A DNA stretch of 64,000 bases from Anaerolineae bacterium (GCA_023151115.1 JAKLJP010000004.1:186001-250000); one strand, 5' to 3'. Shown: positions 55,379 to 63,701, counted from the first letter of the stretch. Notes: generated by a model not told the origin, from the letters alone. A program made the numbers and translations.

Positions 55379-56857
55379 ATGATTCTGTCCCTGTTGTTGA
55401 TTATTCCCATGGTCGGGGCGATCCTGGCCACGCTGATCCCGCGCGAGCGCGAGGAGTTGAGCAAGTGGCTGGCCCTGGCCGTAGCCCTGCTCAACTTGTT
55501 GGTGTCGCTGTCGCTTTATGTTGGGTTTCAGGCGGCGTCCGGCTATCAGTTTGAAGAATTTGCGGCCTGGATTCCCTCGCTCAATATCAATTATCACGTT
55601 GGTATTGACGGCTTAAGCCTGTTTTTGGTGCTGCTGACCACCTTCCTGTCGGTGATTGCCATTTATAGCTCCTGGACTGCCATCACCAAACAGGTCAAAG
55701 AATATATGGCCTTGCTGCTGGTGCTGGAAACGGCTATGCTCGGCGTTTTTGTGTCGCTGGATTTGTTTCTGTTTTATCTCTTCTGGGAAGCCAGCCTGAT
55801 CCCAATGGCGCTGTTGATTGGGCAATGGGGCGGCGAGCGGCGGGTCTATGCCTCGATCAAGTTCATTATTTATACGATGGCCGGCAGCGCCCTGATGTTG
55901 GTCGCAGCGTTGGTGCTGTATTTCTATGCCGAGCCAAATACCTCGGACCTGCCGACGCTGGTAGCCAACGCTAATGTGCCGGCCAACCTGCAAGTGTGGC
56001 TCTTTATCGCCTTTGCCCTGGCTTTTGCGGTGAAAACGCCGCTGTTCCCCCTGCATACCTGGCTGCCCGCCGCCCACGTTGAAGCGCCGACGGCCGGCTC
56101 GATTATTCTGGCCGGGGTGCTGTTAAAAATGGGCACGTATGGTTTTCTGCGTTTCGCCATTCCCCTGTTCCCCGCCGCTGTGCCTTTTTGGACGCCGCTG
56201 ATGGTTGGTTTAGCGGTAATTGGAATTTTGTACGGGGCGTTAGTGGCATTGTGGCAGGATGATGTCAAGCGGCTGGTGGCCTATTCGTCGGTGGCGCACA
56301 TGGGCTATATTGTTTTGGGGATTTTTAGCGGCGGCCAGCAGGGTTTGAGCGGGGCCGTGTTGCAGATGATTAATCATGGCTTGAGCACCGGCATGCTCTT
56401 CTTTATGGTCGGCGTGCTGTATGAGCAGCGCCACACCCGCCTGTTCAAAGAATACGGCGGCATCTGGATCAAAGTGCCGGTGTTTGGGGTATTTTTCTTG
56501 CTGGCGGTTTTTTCGTCGGTGGGGCTGCCGGGCTTGAACGGCTTTGTGGGCGAGTTTGTGATTCTGCTCGGCACGTTCCGAGTCAATTGGATTGCCGCTA
56601 CCCTGGGTACAATTGGAATTGTGCTGGCGGCCTGGTATTTGCTGGTGGCGGTTCGTAAGGTCATGTTTGGCCCGTTCAATCCGGCCAATGAGCAGCTTAA
56701 AGATATGAATGGCCGCGAAATTGTCATTGCCCTGGCGCTGACCATCTTTTTCTTTGTCATTGGGCTGTATCCCAACTTGCTGTTCGACAAAATCAACCCG
56801 GCCACGGCTGAACTGGCGGATTTAATCAATTCAACCGTGCTTGTTGCCGGGCGGTAA
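55379..56857 (+). CDS. nuoM: NADH-quinone oxidoreductase subunit M
   Basis: 492 residues, 14 membrane helices. Conserved Glu in FLFYLFWEASLIPMALLIGQ, Lys-containing WQDDVKRLVAYSSVAHMGYI, HTWLPAAHVEAPTAGSIILA. It starts 15 bases after nuoL. Antiporter-like proton channel. Confidence 0.96.
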   Translation: MILSLLLIIPMVGAILATLIPREREELSKWLALAVALLNLLVSLSLYVGFQAASGYQFEEFAAWIPSLNINYHVGIDGLSLFLVLLTTFLSVIAIYSSWTAITKQVKEYMALLLVLETAMLGVFVSLDLFLFYLFWEASLIPMALLIGQWGGERRVYASIKFIIYTMAGSALMLVAALVLYFYAEPNTSDLPTLVANANVPANLQVWLFIAFALAFAVKTPLFPLHTWLPAAHVEAPTAGSIILAGVLLKMGTYGFLRFAIPLFPAAVPFWTPLMVGLAVIGILYGALVALWQDDVKRLVAYSSVAHMGYIVLGIFSGGQQGLSGAVLQMINHGLSTGMLFFMVGVLYEQRHTRLFKEYGGIWIKVPVFGVFFLLAVFSSVGLPGLNGFVGEFVILLGTFRVNWIAATLGTIGIVLAAWYLLVAVRKVMFGPFNPANEQLKDMNGREIVIALALTIFFFVIGLYPNLLFDKINPATAELADLINSTVLVAGR

Positions 56858-56861
56858 AATA

Positions 56862-56943
56862 GAAGATAGAGGATAGAAGATAGTATCATAGACTATCTTC
56901 TATCCACCATCCTCTATGTTCAATCCTCCATCCTCCGTCTTTT
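56862..56943. repeat. GATAGA(A/G)GAT inverted repeat array between nuoM and nuoN
   Basis: AGAAGATAGAGGATAGAAGA (56862) and its complementary ATCTTCTATCCACCATCCTC (56895 on) form a hairpin array. Confidence 0.75.
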
Positions 56944-56954
56944 AGGGAGAAAGT

Positions 56955-58415
56955 ATGCCAATAGATTTTCCACTGCTGAACTTTGCTGCGTTAGCGCCGG
57001 TGCTGGCAGTTCTCGGTACGGCGGCGCTGGTGATGCTTTGTGACCTGTTTATCAGCGATAAGCGTTTTCTGGGCTATCTGAGTCTCTTGGGTTTGGGGAT
57101 TGCCCTGGTCCCTTGTTTTGTGATGCTCTTGGCTGCCCCACCCGCGCCAGCCTTCCAAAATATGGCCGTGAGTGATGGCTATTCGCTGGTGCTCGATTTG
57201 ATTTTTATCATCACAGCCGGGTTGTCGGTGTTGATTTCGCTGGGCTATCTTGACCACAAAGGCATGCAGCGCGGCGAATATTATGCCCTACTGTTGTTTG
57301 CCACCAGCGGTATGATGATGATGGGGGCGGCCACCGATTTGATTGTTGTTTTTATGGGGCTGGAAATCATGTCCATGGCCCTCTATATTTTGGCGGCGTT
57401 CAACCGGCGGCAAATGGCCTCCGGTGAGGCCGGGATGAAATATTTTGTGCTGGGTGCGTTTGCCTCGGCCTTTTTCCTGTACGGCGTGGCCCTGCTGTAC
57501 GGCGCAACCGGCTCGACCAACCTTCAGGCCATTGGCGAGTGGTTTACCCCCGAGCGGGGCAATATGCGTGACCCGCTGGCGCTGGTCGGCCTGGGGATGA
57601 TCCTGGTGGGCTTTGGTTTCAAAATTGCGGCGGTACCATTTCAATGGTGGACGCCAGATGTTTATCAGGGTGCGCCGACGTCGGTTACGGCTTTCATGTC
57701 GGTCGGAGCCAAAGCCGCCGGGTTTGCCGCGCTCATCCGGCTGCTGATGGTCTCCTTTAGCAACGCCTTTACCCTCGACTGGCAAATTGCGGTGGCTTTC
57801 CTGGCCGTCATTACCATGACCGGCGGCAATATCGCTGCATTGGCACAAAAAGATGTCAAGCGGACCCTGGCTTATTCCAGTATCGCTCATGCCGGGTACA
57901 TTTTGGTGGGAGTAGCCGCAGGCAATATGGCCGGCGTCACCGGGATTCTCTTTTACCTCATGGCTTATGCCTTTATGAATATCGGCGCTTTTGCCATGGT
58001 TACGGTGCTGGAGCGGCGGGACGCCATTGGGACCAGTTTTACCGATTACGCCGGGCTGGGCGCGCGTAAACCTCTACTGGCCCTGGCCATGACCTTTTTT
58101 ATGTTCTCCCTAACCGGGATCCCGCCCTTTATCGGCTTTTGGGGTAAATTATATGTCTTTGGGGCGGCAGTTCAGGCGGGGCTGAGTTGGCTGGCGGTTG
58201 TCGGGATGATCAACAGCGCTATTTCAGCTTTCTATTACCTGGCGGTTGTGGTGCAGATGTATATGCGCCCTGCCTCCGACGGCCAGGAATCAATCCCGCT
58301 TAATTTGAATGGGCCAATTACGTTTACCCTGGCTGTTGCCGCAGTTGTGACGATTGTTCTGGGCATCTGGCCCACTCCTCTGGTCAACTTGACTTCACTG
58401 GGGCTGTTTGGTTAA
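56955..58415 (+). CDS. nuoN: NADH-quinone oxidoreductase subunit N
   Basis: 486 residues, 14 membrane helices. FMGLEIMSMALYILAAFNRR with Glu, the broken-helix segment with AQKDVKRTLAYSSIAHAGYI, and PFQWWTPDVYQGAPTSVTAF are conserved. It ends the operon. Confidence 0.96.
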   Translation: MPIDFPLLNFAALAPVLAVLGTAALVMLCDLFISDKRFLGYLSLLGLGIALVPCFVMLLAAPPAPAFQNMAVSDGYSLVLDLIFIITAGLSVLISLGYLDHKGMQRGEYYALLLFATSGMMMMGAATDLIVVFMGLEIMSMALYILAAFNRRQMASGEAGMKYFVLGAFASAFFLYGVALLYGATGSTNLQAIGEWFTPERGNMRDPLALVGLGMILVGFGFKIAAVPFQWWTPDVYQGAPTSVTAFMSVGAKAAGFAALIRLLMVSFSNAFTLDWQIAVAFLAVITMTGGNIAALAQKDVKRTLAYSSIAHAGYILVGVAAGNMAGVTGILFYLMAYAFMNIGAFAMVTVLERRDAIGTSFTDYAGLGARKPLLALAMTFFMFSLTGIPPFIGFWGKLYVFGAAVQAGLSWLAVVGMINSAISAFYYLAVVVQMYMRPASDGQESIPLNLNGPITFTLAVAAVVTIVLGIWPTPLVNLTSLGLFG

Positions 58416-58565
58416 TCTTAAAAGTTTTGTGCCCTGCCAAGAAATTGCGCAACCCCTCTGAACTGGTCAATCAACCAAAAAGCCTAAGCCGGCATGTGGC
58501 CTTCTGGCAAGATATGTGCTATTATAATCAGGGATAAGTTAAGCCGCAGGTGAAGACAAATCGTC

Positions 58566-58898
58566 ATGCTATCCACAAAGTTGACCCGCCAGAACGATGT
58601 TTGGCTCCTAAAGTTGAAAGGTAATGTTGATGTTGTTACCGCTCACCTGATGTGGTCTACGGATAACAGTACCTCCTTGGTAAAAGAGATGGTTCAGGCC
58701 AAGGTTAAAAAGCTGACGATTGATTTAACCCACGTAGATTTTATCGATTCACACGGCTTACGAGTTTTATTAAACGCGCACAAAGAATTCTCCAACGAAA
58801 ATATCCAGATCATTTTACAAAATCCCAACCCCCATCTCAAGCGTTTACTCCGTATTATGCAATTTGACCGCGTTTTTGTGATTGAAGCGAATAATTAA
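58566..58898 (+). CDS. STAS-domain anti-sigma-factor-antagonist-like protein
   Basis: 110 residues, a single STAS domain. The phospho-acceptor loop is VDFIDSHGLRVLLNAHKEF: the first Ser of the usual DSSG is present, the second is His. AGGTGAAG precedes the ATG weakly. No kinase (RsbW-type) or phosphatase is adjacent. The following gene is a receiver protein, so the two may work together in a partner-switch. Confidence 0.9.
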   Translation: MLSTKLTRQNDVWLLKLKGNVDVVTAHLMWSTDNSTSLVKEMVQAKVKKLTIDLTHVDFIDSHGLRVLLNAHKEFSNENIQIILQNPNPHLKRLLRIMQFDRVFVIEANN

Positions 58899-58944
58899 AA
58901 CGATAGCTGGGTAAGGATGGGTTAGCTAACGATAAGGTTGTTTA

Positions 58945-59388
58945 ATGACTGAGCAAGGCCCTAAGAAACTCAAGCGACTACATTTAAAGGATGATGAAAA
59001 TAAACAACCCACTCGGATTCTCTATGTGGAAGATGCCGAGGTTATTCGGGATACTATTTCACGCTTGTTAGAAGTTTATGGTTATAAAGTAGCCTATGCC
59101 AGGAATGGTCAAGAAGGCGTCGAAATGGCCCTCAAATGGAAACCCGACCTGGTTTTAATGGATTTACGCATGCCGGTCATGGATGGCTACAAAGCCATTC
59201 AGGAGATACGCTTTAACCCCCAAACCCGGCAAATCCCCATTTTTGTGGTTTCGGCCTGGAGCAGTAAAAAAGAGCGAGACCAGGCTCGCCTGGCCGGGGC
59301 CGACGAATTTTTTGTCAAGCCGCCTGACCTCAACCGCCTGATCGAAGCGATTGACGTGGCCGTAGCCGCCTCGAAGAAAACAAAATAG
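58945..59388 (+). CDS. response regulator with receiver domain only
   Basis: 147 residues with about 20 N-terminal Lys/Asp-rich residues before the receiver. Acidic pair in ILYVEDAEV, Asp in LVLMDLRMPVMDGY, Ser in VVSAWSSKKE and Lys in FVKPPDLNRL are present. No DNA-binding or enzyme output domain. It is 46 bp after the STAS gene in the same direction. Confidence 0.92.
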   Translation: MTEQGPKKLKRLHLKDDENKQPTRILYVEDAEVIRDTISRLLEVYGYKVAYARNGQEGVEMALKWKPDLVLMDLRMPVMDGYKAIQEIRFNPQTRQIPIFVVSAWSSKKERDQARLAGADEFFVKPPDLNRLIEAIDVAVAASKKTK

Positions 59389-59410
59389 AACACCAGATTA
59401 AAATTTAGAC

Positions 59411-59440
59411 TTGACACAGAACACACGTTCGTGATATAAT
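59411..59440 (+). promoter_or_regulatory. SOS-controlled promoter of lexA
   Basis: TTGACA (59411-59416), 18-base spacer with the SOS box GAACACACGTTC (59419-59430), then TATAAT (59435-59440). A second, imperfect box GAACATATGACC lies at 59465. Confidence 0.93.
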
Positions 59441-59496
59441 AGGCTCTAATAGCACAAATGGTCCGAACATATGACCGTTTATTAAGGAGATATACT

Positions 59497-60138
59497 ATGA
59501 GCCTATCCGAACGACAAAGCAAAATCCTCAGTTTCTTAAAAACCTTCACCCTCGACAACGGCTACCCCCCCACTATTCGCGAAATTGGCGAAGCGGTAGG
59601 CATCTCTTCGACCTCGGTGGTTAATTACAACCTCGATGCGCTGCAGCGGGGCGGCTACATCTACCGAGATCGCACCGTTTCACGGGGCATTCGTCTGGTA
59701 GAGTCCTTGAATGAGCTGTCCTCCGGCGCGCTGGATCTGGTCCGGGTGCCGCTGTTAGGTCGTATCGCCGCCGGTGAACCGCTGCGGGTGTTCCCCGACA
59801 GTTTTGACAGCGAAACCGACGCCATCGAACTGACCCGTGATATGATCCCCGACGAAGAAGGTATCTACGCCCTGAAGGTCAAGGGGACTTCCATGATTGA
59901 CGCCTTGATTAACGATGGCGATATTGTGGTCATGCGCCACACTCAAACGGCCAACAATGGCGATATGGTAGCGGCTTGGCTTAGCGACCGGGAAGAGACG
60001 ACCCTCAAGCGCTTTTTCCACGAAGGTGACCGCATCCGTTTGCAGCCGGAAAACCAAACAATGGCCCCCATCTATGTGGATGCCGATAAGGTTGACATCA
60101 AAGGCCGGGTGGTAGCGGTTATTCGCCAGTTGAATTAG
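59497..60138 (+). CDS. lexA: LexA repressor
   Basis: 213 residues from the ATG at 59497 (AAGGAGATATACT upstream). Winged helix-turn-helix (TIREIGEAVGISSTSVVNYN at 27-46); Ala-Gly cleavage site in LGRIAAGEPL (A92-G93); catalytic Ser in VKGTSMIDAL (S132) and Lys in ETTLKRFF (K171). RecA filament-stimulated self-cleavage derepresses the SOS genes. Its own promoter carries a GAAC-N4-GTTC box, and it is followed by a terminator and two more SOS-type promoters. Confidence 0.96.
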   Translation: MSLSERQSKILSFLKTFTLDNGYPPTIREIGEAVGISSTSVVNYNLDALQRGGYIYRDRTVSRGIRLVESLNELSSGALDLVRVPLLGRIAAGEPLRVFPDSFDSETDAIELTRDMIPDEEGIYALKVKGTSMIDALINDGDIVVMRHTQTANNGDMVAAWLSDREETTLKRFFHEGDRIRLQPENQTMAPIYVDADKVDIKGRVVAVIRQLN

Positions 60139-60257
60139 CCATGAAGTGTTCCAGCAGGTTTGGGGCCAGCCTGGCTCACACTGATTTTCTGTGTGAGCTG
60201 GATGCCATAACGGTTGTGCTGGAATAAACGTAAGTAAACCTGCACAGAAATAGTTGA

Positions 60258-60286
60258 ACACGCTCCTTTTGAGAGCGTGTTTTTTT
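60258..60286 (+). terminator. rho-independent terminator of lexA
   Basis: ACACGCTC pairs with GAGCGTGT, loop CTTTTGA, followed by TTTTTTT. Confidence 0.92.
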
Positions 60287-60318
60287 GTAACTTTTAAGGT
60301 CAATTGCTCTCTAAAAAC

Positions 60319-60348
60319 TTGACATTAGAACAATTGTTCTGATATAAT
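60319..60348 (+). promoter_or_regulatory. SOS-controlled promoter of the EAD-like gene
   Basis: TTGACA (60319-60324), 18-base spacer with the perfect palindrome GAACAATTGTTC (60328-60339), TATAAT (60343-60348). Layout identical to the lexA promoter. Confidence 0.93.
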
Positions 60349-60410
60349 GAGACCCGCTGTGCCGAATAGTGATTCAATTTACCAAATAAATCGCGGGTAA
60401 AAGTAACCCC

Positions 60411-60770
60411 ATGCCTAAATTTTTCCGGTCATCTTCTCTGGGTCGAATGAAGCTGAAGCCGGCCAAGCGGCGAAAAATGACCAAAAGGTATCATCTCCGC
60501 AATATTCAAAATCTCCTCACCCAGGGCTTTACCGAACCGGAACTACGCGACCTGTGCTTTTATGAACCCGAATTCAGACCCGTCCACGATCAACTGCCGC
60601 AAGGCGCCGGCAAGACCGAAATTGTGCGCTGTCTGCTGGAATATGCCGAACAAAAAGTGCTGCTCGATGCTCTCTTGAACCTGGCTAAAAAGCATAATCC
60701 GGGGCGGTATAAACAACATCAACCCTACGTTATTGTCTCCTCCGCCCGCTCACCCAAAAAGCCACCTTGA
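60411..60770 (+). CDS. small effector-associated-domain (EAD)-like protein, SOS-controlled
   Basis: 119 residues if the ATG at 60411 is used; ATGs at 60447 and 60477 are alternatives and none has a clear RBS. The first 25 residues are basic (LGRMKLKPAKRRKMTKRY). Residues 26-95 (NIQNLLTQGFTEPELRDLCF, then LPQGAGKTEIVRCLLEYAEQ, then LLDALLNLAKKHNP) have the helical pattern and DLCF/GAGK.EIV landmarks of the small death-like effector-associated domains. These normally join NACHT, caspase or TIR immune components. Here it stands alone with an SOS-box promoter between the two lexA genes. The EAD assignment is from pattern memory, not an alignment. Confidence 0.65.
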   Translation: MPKFFRSSSLGRMKLKPAKRRKMTKRYHLRNIQNLLTQGFTEPELRDLCFYEPEFRPVHDQLPQGAGKTEIVRCLLEYAEQKVLLDALLNLAKKHNPGRYKQHQPYVIVSSARSPKKPP

Positions 60771-60929
60771 CGAAAAAATCTTTTCATTTTTAAGCTATAC
60801 CAAAAACAGAATGAGAACGTAACTTTCAAAAAAGGCTGGCAGGTAAAACACGCCAGATTTGGCTTTGACTCTAATTATGAAAAAGTTCTGCTTTCATTCT
60901 GATTTCAGTATAAATTCTCAAACTCAGAC

Positions 60930-60959
60930 TTGACTTTAGAACACGTGTTCTGGTATAAT
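60930..60959 (+). promoter_or_regulatory. SOS-controlled promoter of the second lexA-like gene
   Basis: TTGACT (60930-60935), 18-base spacer with GAACACGTGTTC (60939-60950), TATAAT (60954-60959). A second full box, GAACGCCCGTTC (60971-60982), sits just downstream at the start site. Confidence 0.94.
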
Positions 60960-61028
60960 GGATTTTAGTAGAACGCCCGTTCTGATACTTCTCCGCTTGA
61001 ACTTAAAATGAAAGGAGCCAGATAACTT

Positions 61029-61631
61029 ATGAGAATCAGTGACAAACAAAAACAGATGCTGGCGTTTATCGAAAACTTTGTTGGCAAAAATGGATACCCG
61101 CCCACGCACGAGGAGATTCGGGCCGGGCTAAAAATTAGCACCAAATCCTTGGTAAATTATCATCTGGAAGCGCTGCAAGGAGCATCTCTGTTAAGCCGTT
61201 CACCCAATACCCCGCGCGGCATCCGCTTGGCGAATGAACGGGAACCCTTTACCATTCCCTTGACCAACGGCCCTATGCTGCCGGACAACTCGGCGGACCT
61301 CGACGAACAGGATGTGGTTGAATTGACATGCGATATTGTTTCCAATACCCCTGATCTGTATGCCCTCAAAATACAGGGTGATTCAATGCTGGATGCGCTG
61401 GTCAACAACGGAGATATTGTGATTATTCAACGCCAAAATCAGGCCAAAAATGGCGAGTTCGTAGCAGTTCGGCTGCTGGAGCAAGATTGCACGACTCTCA
61501 AGTATTATTACCGGGAAAACGGCCATGTGCGCTTGCAACCCGTCAATCCTACCCTGGAACCGCTACTGGTCAAACCAACTGTGGTCCAGATTGAAGGCAA
61601 GGTCATGGCGATTATTCGCCAGGTAAGTTGA
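61029..61631 (+). CDS. LexA paralogue without Ala-Gly cleavage site
   Basis: 200 residues. Winged helix-turn-helix (THEEIRAGLKISTKSLVNYH) is like LexA but with a different recognition helix. The catalytic Ser in QGDSMLDAL (S119) and Lys in CTTLKYYY (K158) are kept. The segment that should hold the cleavage bond (FTIPLTNGPMLPDNSADLDE, residues 74-93) has no Ala-Gly. It may be non-cleavable, cut elsewhere (for example Asn-Gly), or regulated by partner binding. AAAGGAG is upstream. It could repress the same boxes as LexA or a different set, giving a two-repressor SOS switch. Confidence 0.88.
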   Translation: MRISDKQKQMLAFIENFVGKNGYPPTHEEIRAGLKISTKSLVNYHLEALQGASLLSRSPNTPRGIRLANEREPFTIPLTNGPMLPDNSADLDEQDVVELTCDIVSNTPDLYALKIQGDSMLDALVNNGDIVIIQRQNQAKNGEFVAVRLLEQDCTTLKYYYRENGHVRLQPVNPTLEPLLVKPTVVQIEGKVMAIIRQVS

Positions 61632-61872
61632 TGTGAGTTTTTAGACATCACGTATCACCCGTCAAACCATATCCAAGTAATCTAAAAAAATATTACCGGA
61701 GTGTGTAGTAACCGCTTATACGTTAAAGTTGCTAGGTTGGATGAATGGCCAACTAATCTCAGGGTGGAATGCGGTCACAGTAGGAAAAAACCCACTGAAG
61801 TGAAATCGACTCAAGATTAGCCGAACCCACAGCTCAGGGTTAGTGTGATGAGGGGCGTCGGCGTGAGGGGCC
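61632..61872 (+). ncRNA. possible structured leader upstream of the FtsK-like gene
   Basis: No open frame is convincing. CTAATCT (61753-61759) pairs with AGATTAG (61814-61820). Inside, CAGTAGG (61778-61784) pairs with CCCACTG (61791-61797). AACCC / GGGTT forms a third stem near 61824-61841. The nested layout suggests a folded RNA or an origin/attachment structure. It matches no family I know. Confidence 0.3.
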
Positions 61873-63102
61873 ATGCTGGAGCAACTTAACTACCCCGTAC
61901 ACTGGGAAAACCTTGACCAGGAGACGTATATGCGGCGCGTATTGGAGTATCAAGCCGATCAGATCGAGATGGTGTTAACCAGCCATCGCGTACCGGGCCG
62001 AGTCATGGGCGGTATTGTCACGCCGCGCTGGGTTAGCTACCAGATCATTCCTGAAATTACCACCAAAGTATCCCGGATTATGGCCCTGTCCGAGGAATTG
62101 GCGTTGCGGCTGGGGGCGCAAGGAGTCCGGGTTTCCCGGCACGGAGCGGCCATTCAGGTGGATGTGCCCCGCGAGGATGGGCAGGTGGTCCGGCTGCTGA
62201 ATCTGTGCCGGCGGCTGAAAGACATCCCCAAACAAACTGCCATTCTGGGCCTTGATGAAACGGGCGTCCCATTGTTGCTGCGTTTGCCCTCGCCCGAAGT
62301 GGCGCACGTACTGGTTTCGGGTACCACCGGCTCCGGCAAAACGGCCCTGGTGCGGAGTATGGCTTTGTCGCTGGCCATGCACAATCGCCTGGGCGAAGTG
62401 CAGATGGTCTTTATTGACCCCAAAGGGAACGGCTTCGACCCTTTCACCGCGTTTGACAGATTGGGCGGCGGACTGCCCCACTTGTTACGCCCGGCGGTCC
62501 ACGAAGTGCATCAAGCAATCTTCCTACTGGGCGAAATGGTTGAGGAAATGGTCCGGCGTGACCGTGAAAATATCTCGGAGCCGCGGGTAGTCATCTTTAT
62601 TGACGAGGTGGCCGATCTTATGGAACAAGGCGGTAAAGCCATGGACCGGCTGATGACCCGGCTGACCCAACGCGGCCGCAGCGCCGGACTGCATATCATT
62701 GCCTGCACCCAAAAACCGCTGGCGGCCAGCATCGGCAGCCTGACCCGCAGCAACTTCCCGGTGCGACTGGTGGGCAGTGTAGCCAGCGCCGACGACGCTA
62801 AGATTGCCGCCGGTATTCCCGGCACTGGAGCGGAGAAATTGTTAGGTCGGGGCGACTTTTTGCTGGTAGCTAAGGGTCATGTCACCCGCTTTCAAGCGGC
62901 TTACGTTAACGAGCAAGAGATCAGGCAGATTGTGAGCCGGATGAACGCGGGCGGTCGTCACAGCCGCCGCTGGTTAACCGAAGCCGAAAGTGTCCAGGCG
63001 GCTACGGGCACCGACGGCCGAGCCGTGCAAGCTGTTCCACCCGCGCCCAAAAAACGCGGTCTGGGCCTGATGTTTGGGCACCAGCTAAGACTCATAAAGT
63101 GA
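61873..63102 (+). CDS. soluble FtsK/SpoIIIE-family DNA-translocase-like ATPase
   Basis: 409 residues. No membrane anchor; a 140-residue N-terminal part (VSYQIIPEITTKVSRIMALS) resembles the alpha domain before the motor. Walker A VSGTTGSGKTALV near 148-160, FIDPKGNGF, Walker B VVIFIDEVADLM near 240 and TRLTQRGRSAGLHIIACTQK complete the FtsK core. There is no gamma winged-helix domain; the C-terminus is a basic proline-rich tail. Stand-alone FtsK-like ATPases often serve plasmid, phage or conjugative-element DNA transfer. The ATG follows GAGGGG. Confidence 0.88.
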   Translation: MLEQLNYPVHWENLDQETYMRRVLEYQADQIEMVLTSHRVPGRVMGGIVTPRWVSYQIIPEITTKVSRIMALSEELALRLGAQGVRVSRHGAAIQVDVPREDGQVVRLLNLCRRLKDIPKQTAILGLDETGVPLLLRLPSPEVAHVLVSGTTGSGKTALVRSMALSLAMHNRLGEVQMVFIDPKGNGFDPFTAFDRLGGGLPHLLRPAVHEVHQAIFLLGEMVEEMVRRDRENISEPRVVIFIDEVADLMEQGGKAMDRLMTRLTQRGRSAGLHIIACTQKPLAASIGSLTRSNFPVRLVGSVASADDAKIAAGIPGTGAEKLLGRGDFLLVAKGHVTRFQAAYVNEQEIRQIVSRMNAGGRHSRRWLTEAESVQAATGTDGRAVQAVPPAPKKRGLGLMFGHQLRLIK

Positions 63103-63127
63103 TTGCCCACAAATAAGTTTCAGTTGT

Positions 63128-63161
63128 AGAGATTGGAGATTTTTTAATCTCTAATCTCTAA
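63128..63161. repeat. AGAGATTGGAGATT inverted repeat
   Basis: AGAGATTGGAGATT and AATCTCTAATCTCT are 13/14 complementary around a run of T. It is another hairpin made of the 7-base units seen at 14365 and 19677. Confidence 0.85.
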
Positions 63162-63226
63162 TCTCCTGACAGGTACAAAGTAGCTGTAGGGAGTTCGCAG
63201 CGCCAAATAGGAAAGGTGGACGACTG

Positions 63227-63628
63227 ATGAAAAGATTTATCTATATTGCCGGGATTGTTTTTGTGGTCACACTGGCCGTGGTGATGGGCACTCGCATGAG
63301 TCCTGACGCCATTGCCGTGGTCATTGGCATCATTTGCGGGGTGCTCGCCTCCATCCCTACCAGCGCCTTATTGGTTTGGGTGATGCGCCAGCGCGACAAA
63401 CAAATAGAAATGCAAATGGGCCAGATGCGCCCCTTCGGCGGGCAGTATCCCCCCGTTGTCGTCGTCAATGGGCAAGGGACAAATGGGTATGGCAGTCTTT
63501 ATCCCACCGCCGCTTTGTCTGCCGGACCACCCCCGGTGGGAGGGCGTAGCTTCAAGGTGATCGGTCAGGAGAATACTGAATCGGTGGGCGATATCCTGCC
63601 TACATTTTGGGATGAAGTCAATCAATGA
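63227..63628 (+). CDS. two-helix membrane protein of unknown function
   Basis: 133 residues: two membrane helices (residues 4-22 and 29-53), a short Gln/Met-rich connector (RQRDKQIEMQMGQMRPFGGQ) and a Pro/Gly-rich cytoplasmic tail (GGQYPPVVVVNGQGTNGYGS). No domain is recognised. It lies downstream of the FtsK-like gene in the same direction and could be its membrane partner. A perfect 15-bp hairpin follows. Confidence 0.65.
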   Translation: MKRFIYIAGIVFVVTLAVVMGTRMSPDAIAVVIGIICGVLASIPTSALLVWVMRQRDKQIEMQMGQMRPFGGQYPPVVVVNGQGTNGYGSLYPTAALSAGPPPVGGRSFKVIGQENTESVGDILPTFWDEVNQ

Positions 63629-63631
63629 TGA

Positions 63632-63670
63632 GAGGTGAGGAGGCGAGGCGACTTTTCGCCTCCTCACCTC
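63632..63670. repeat. perfect 15-bp hairpin of GAGGTGAGGAGGCGA units
   Basis: GAGGTGAGGAGGCGA at 63632 and TCGCCTCCTCACCTC at 63656-63670 are exact complements. A T-rich tail does not follow. Confidence 0.9.
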
Positions 63671-63701
63671 ACCCATCCTCGCATCTTTTTCGGAGGTAAA
63701 A

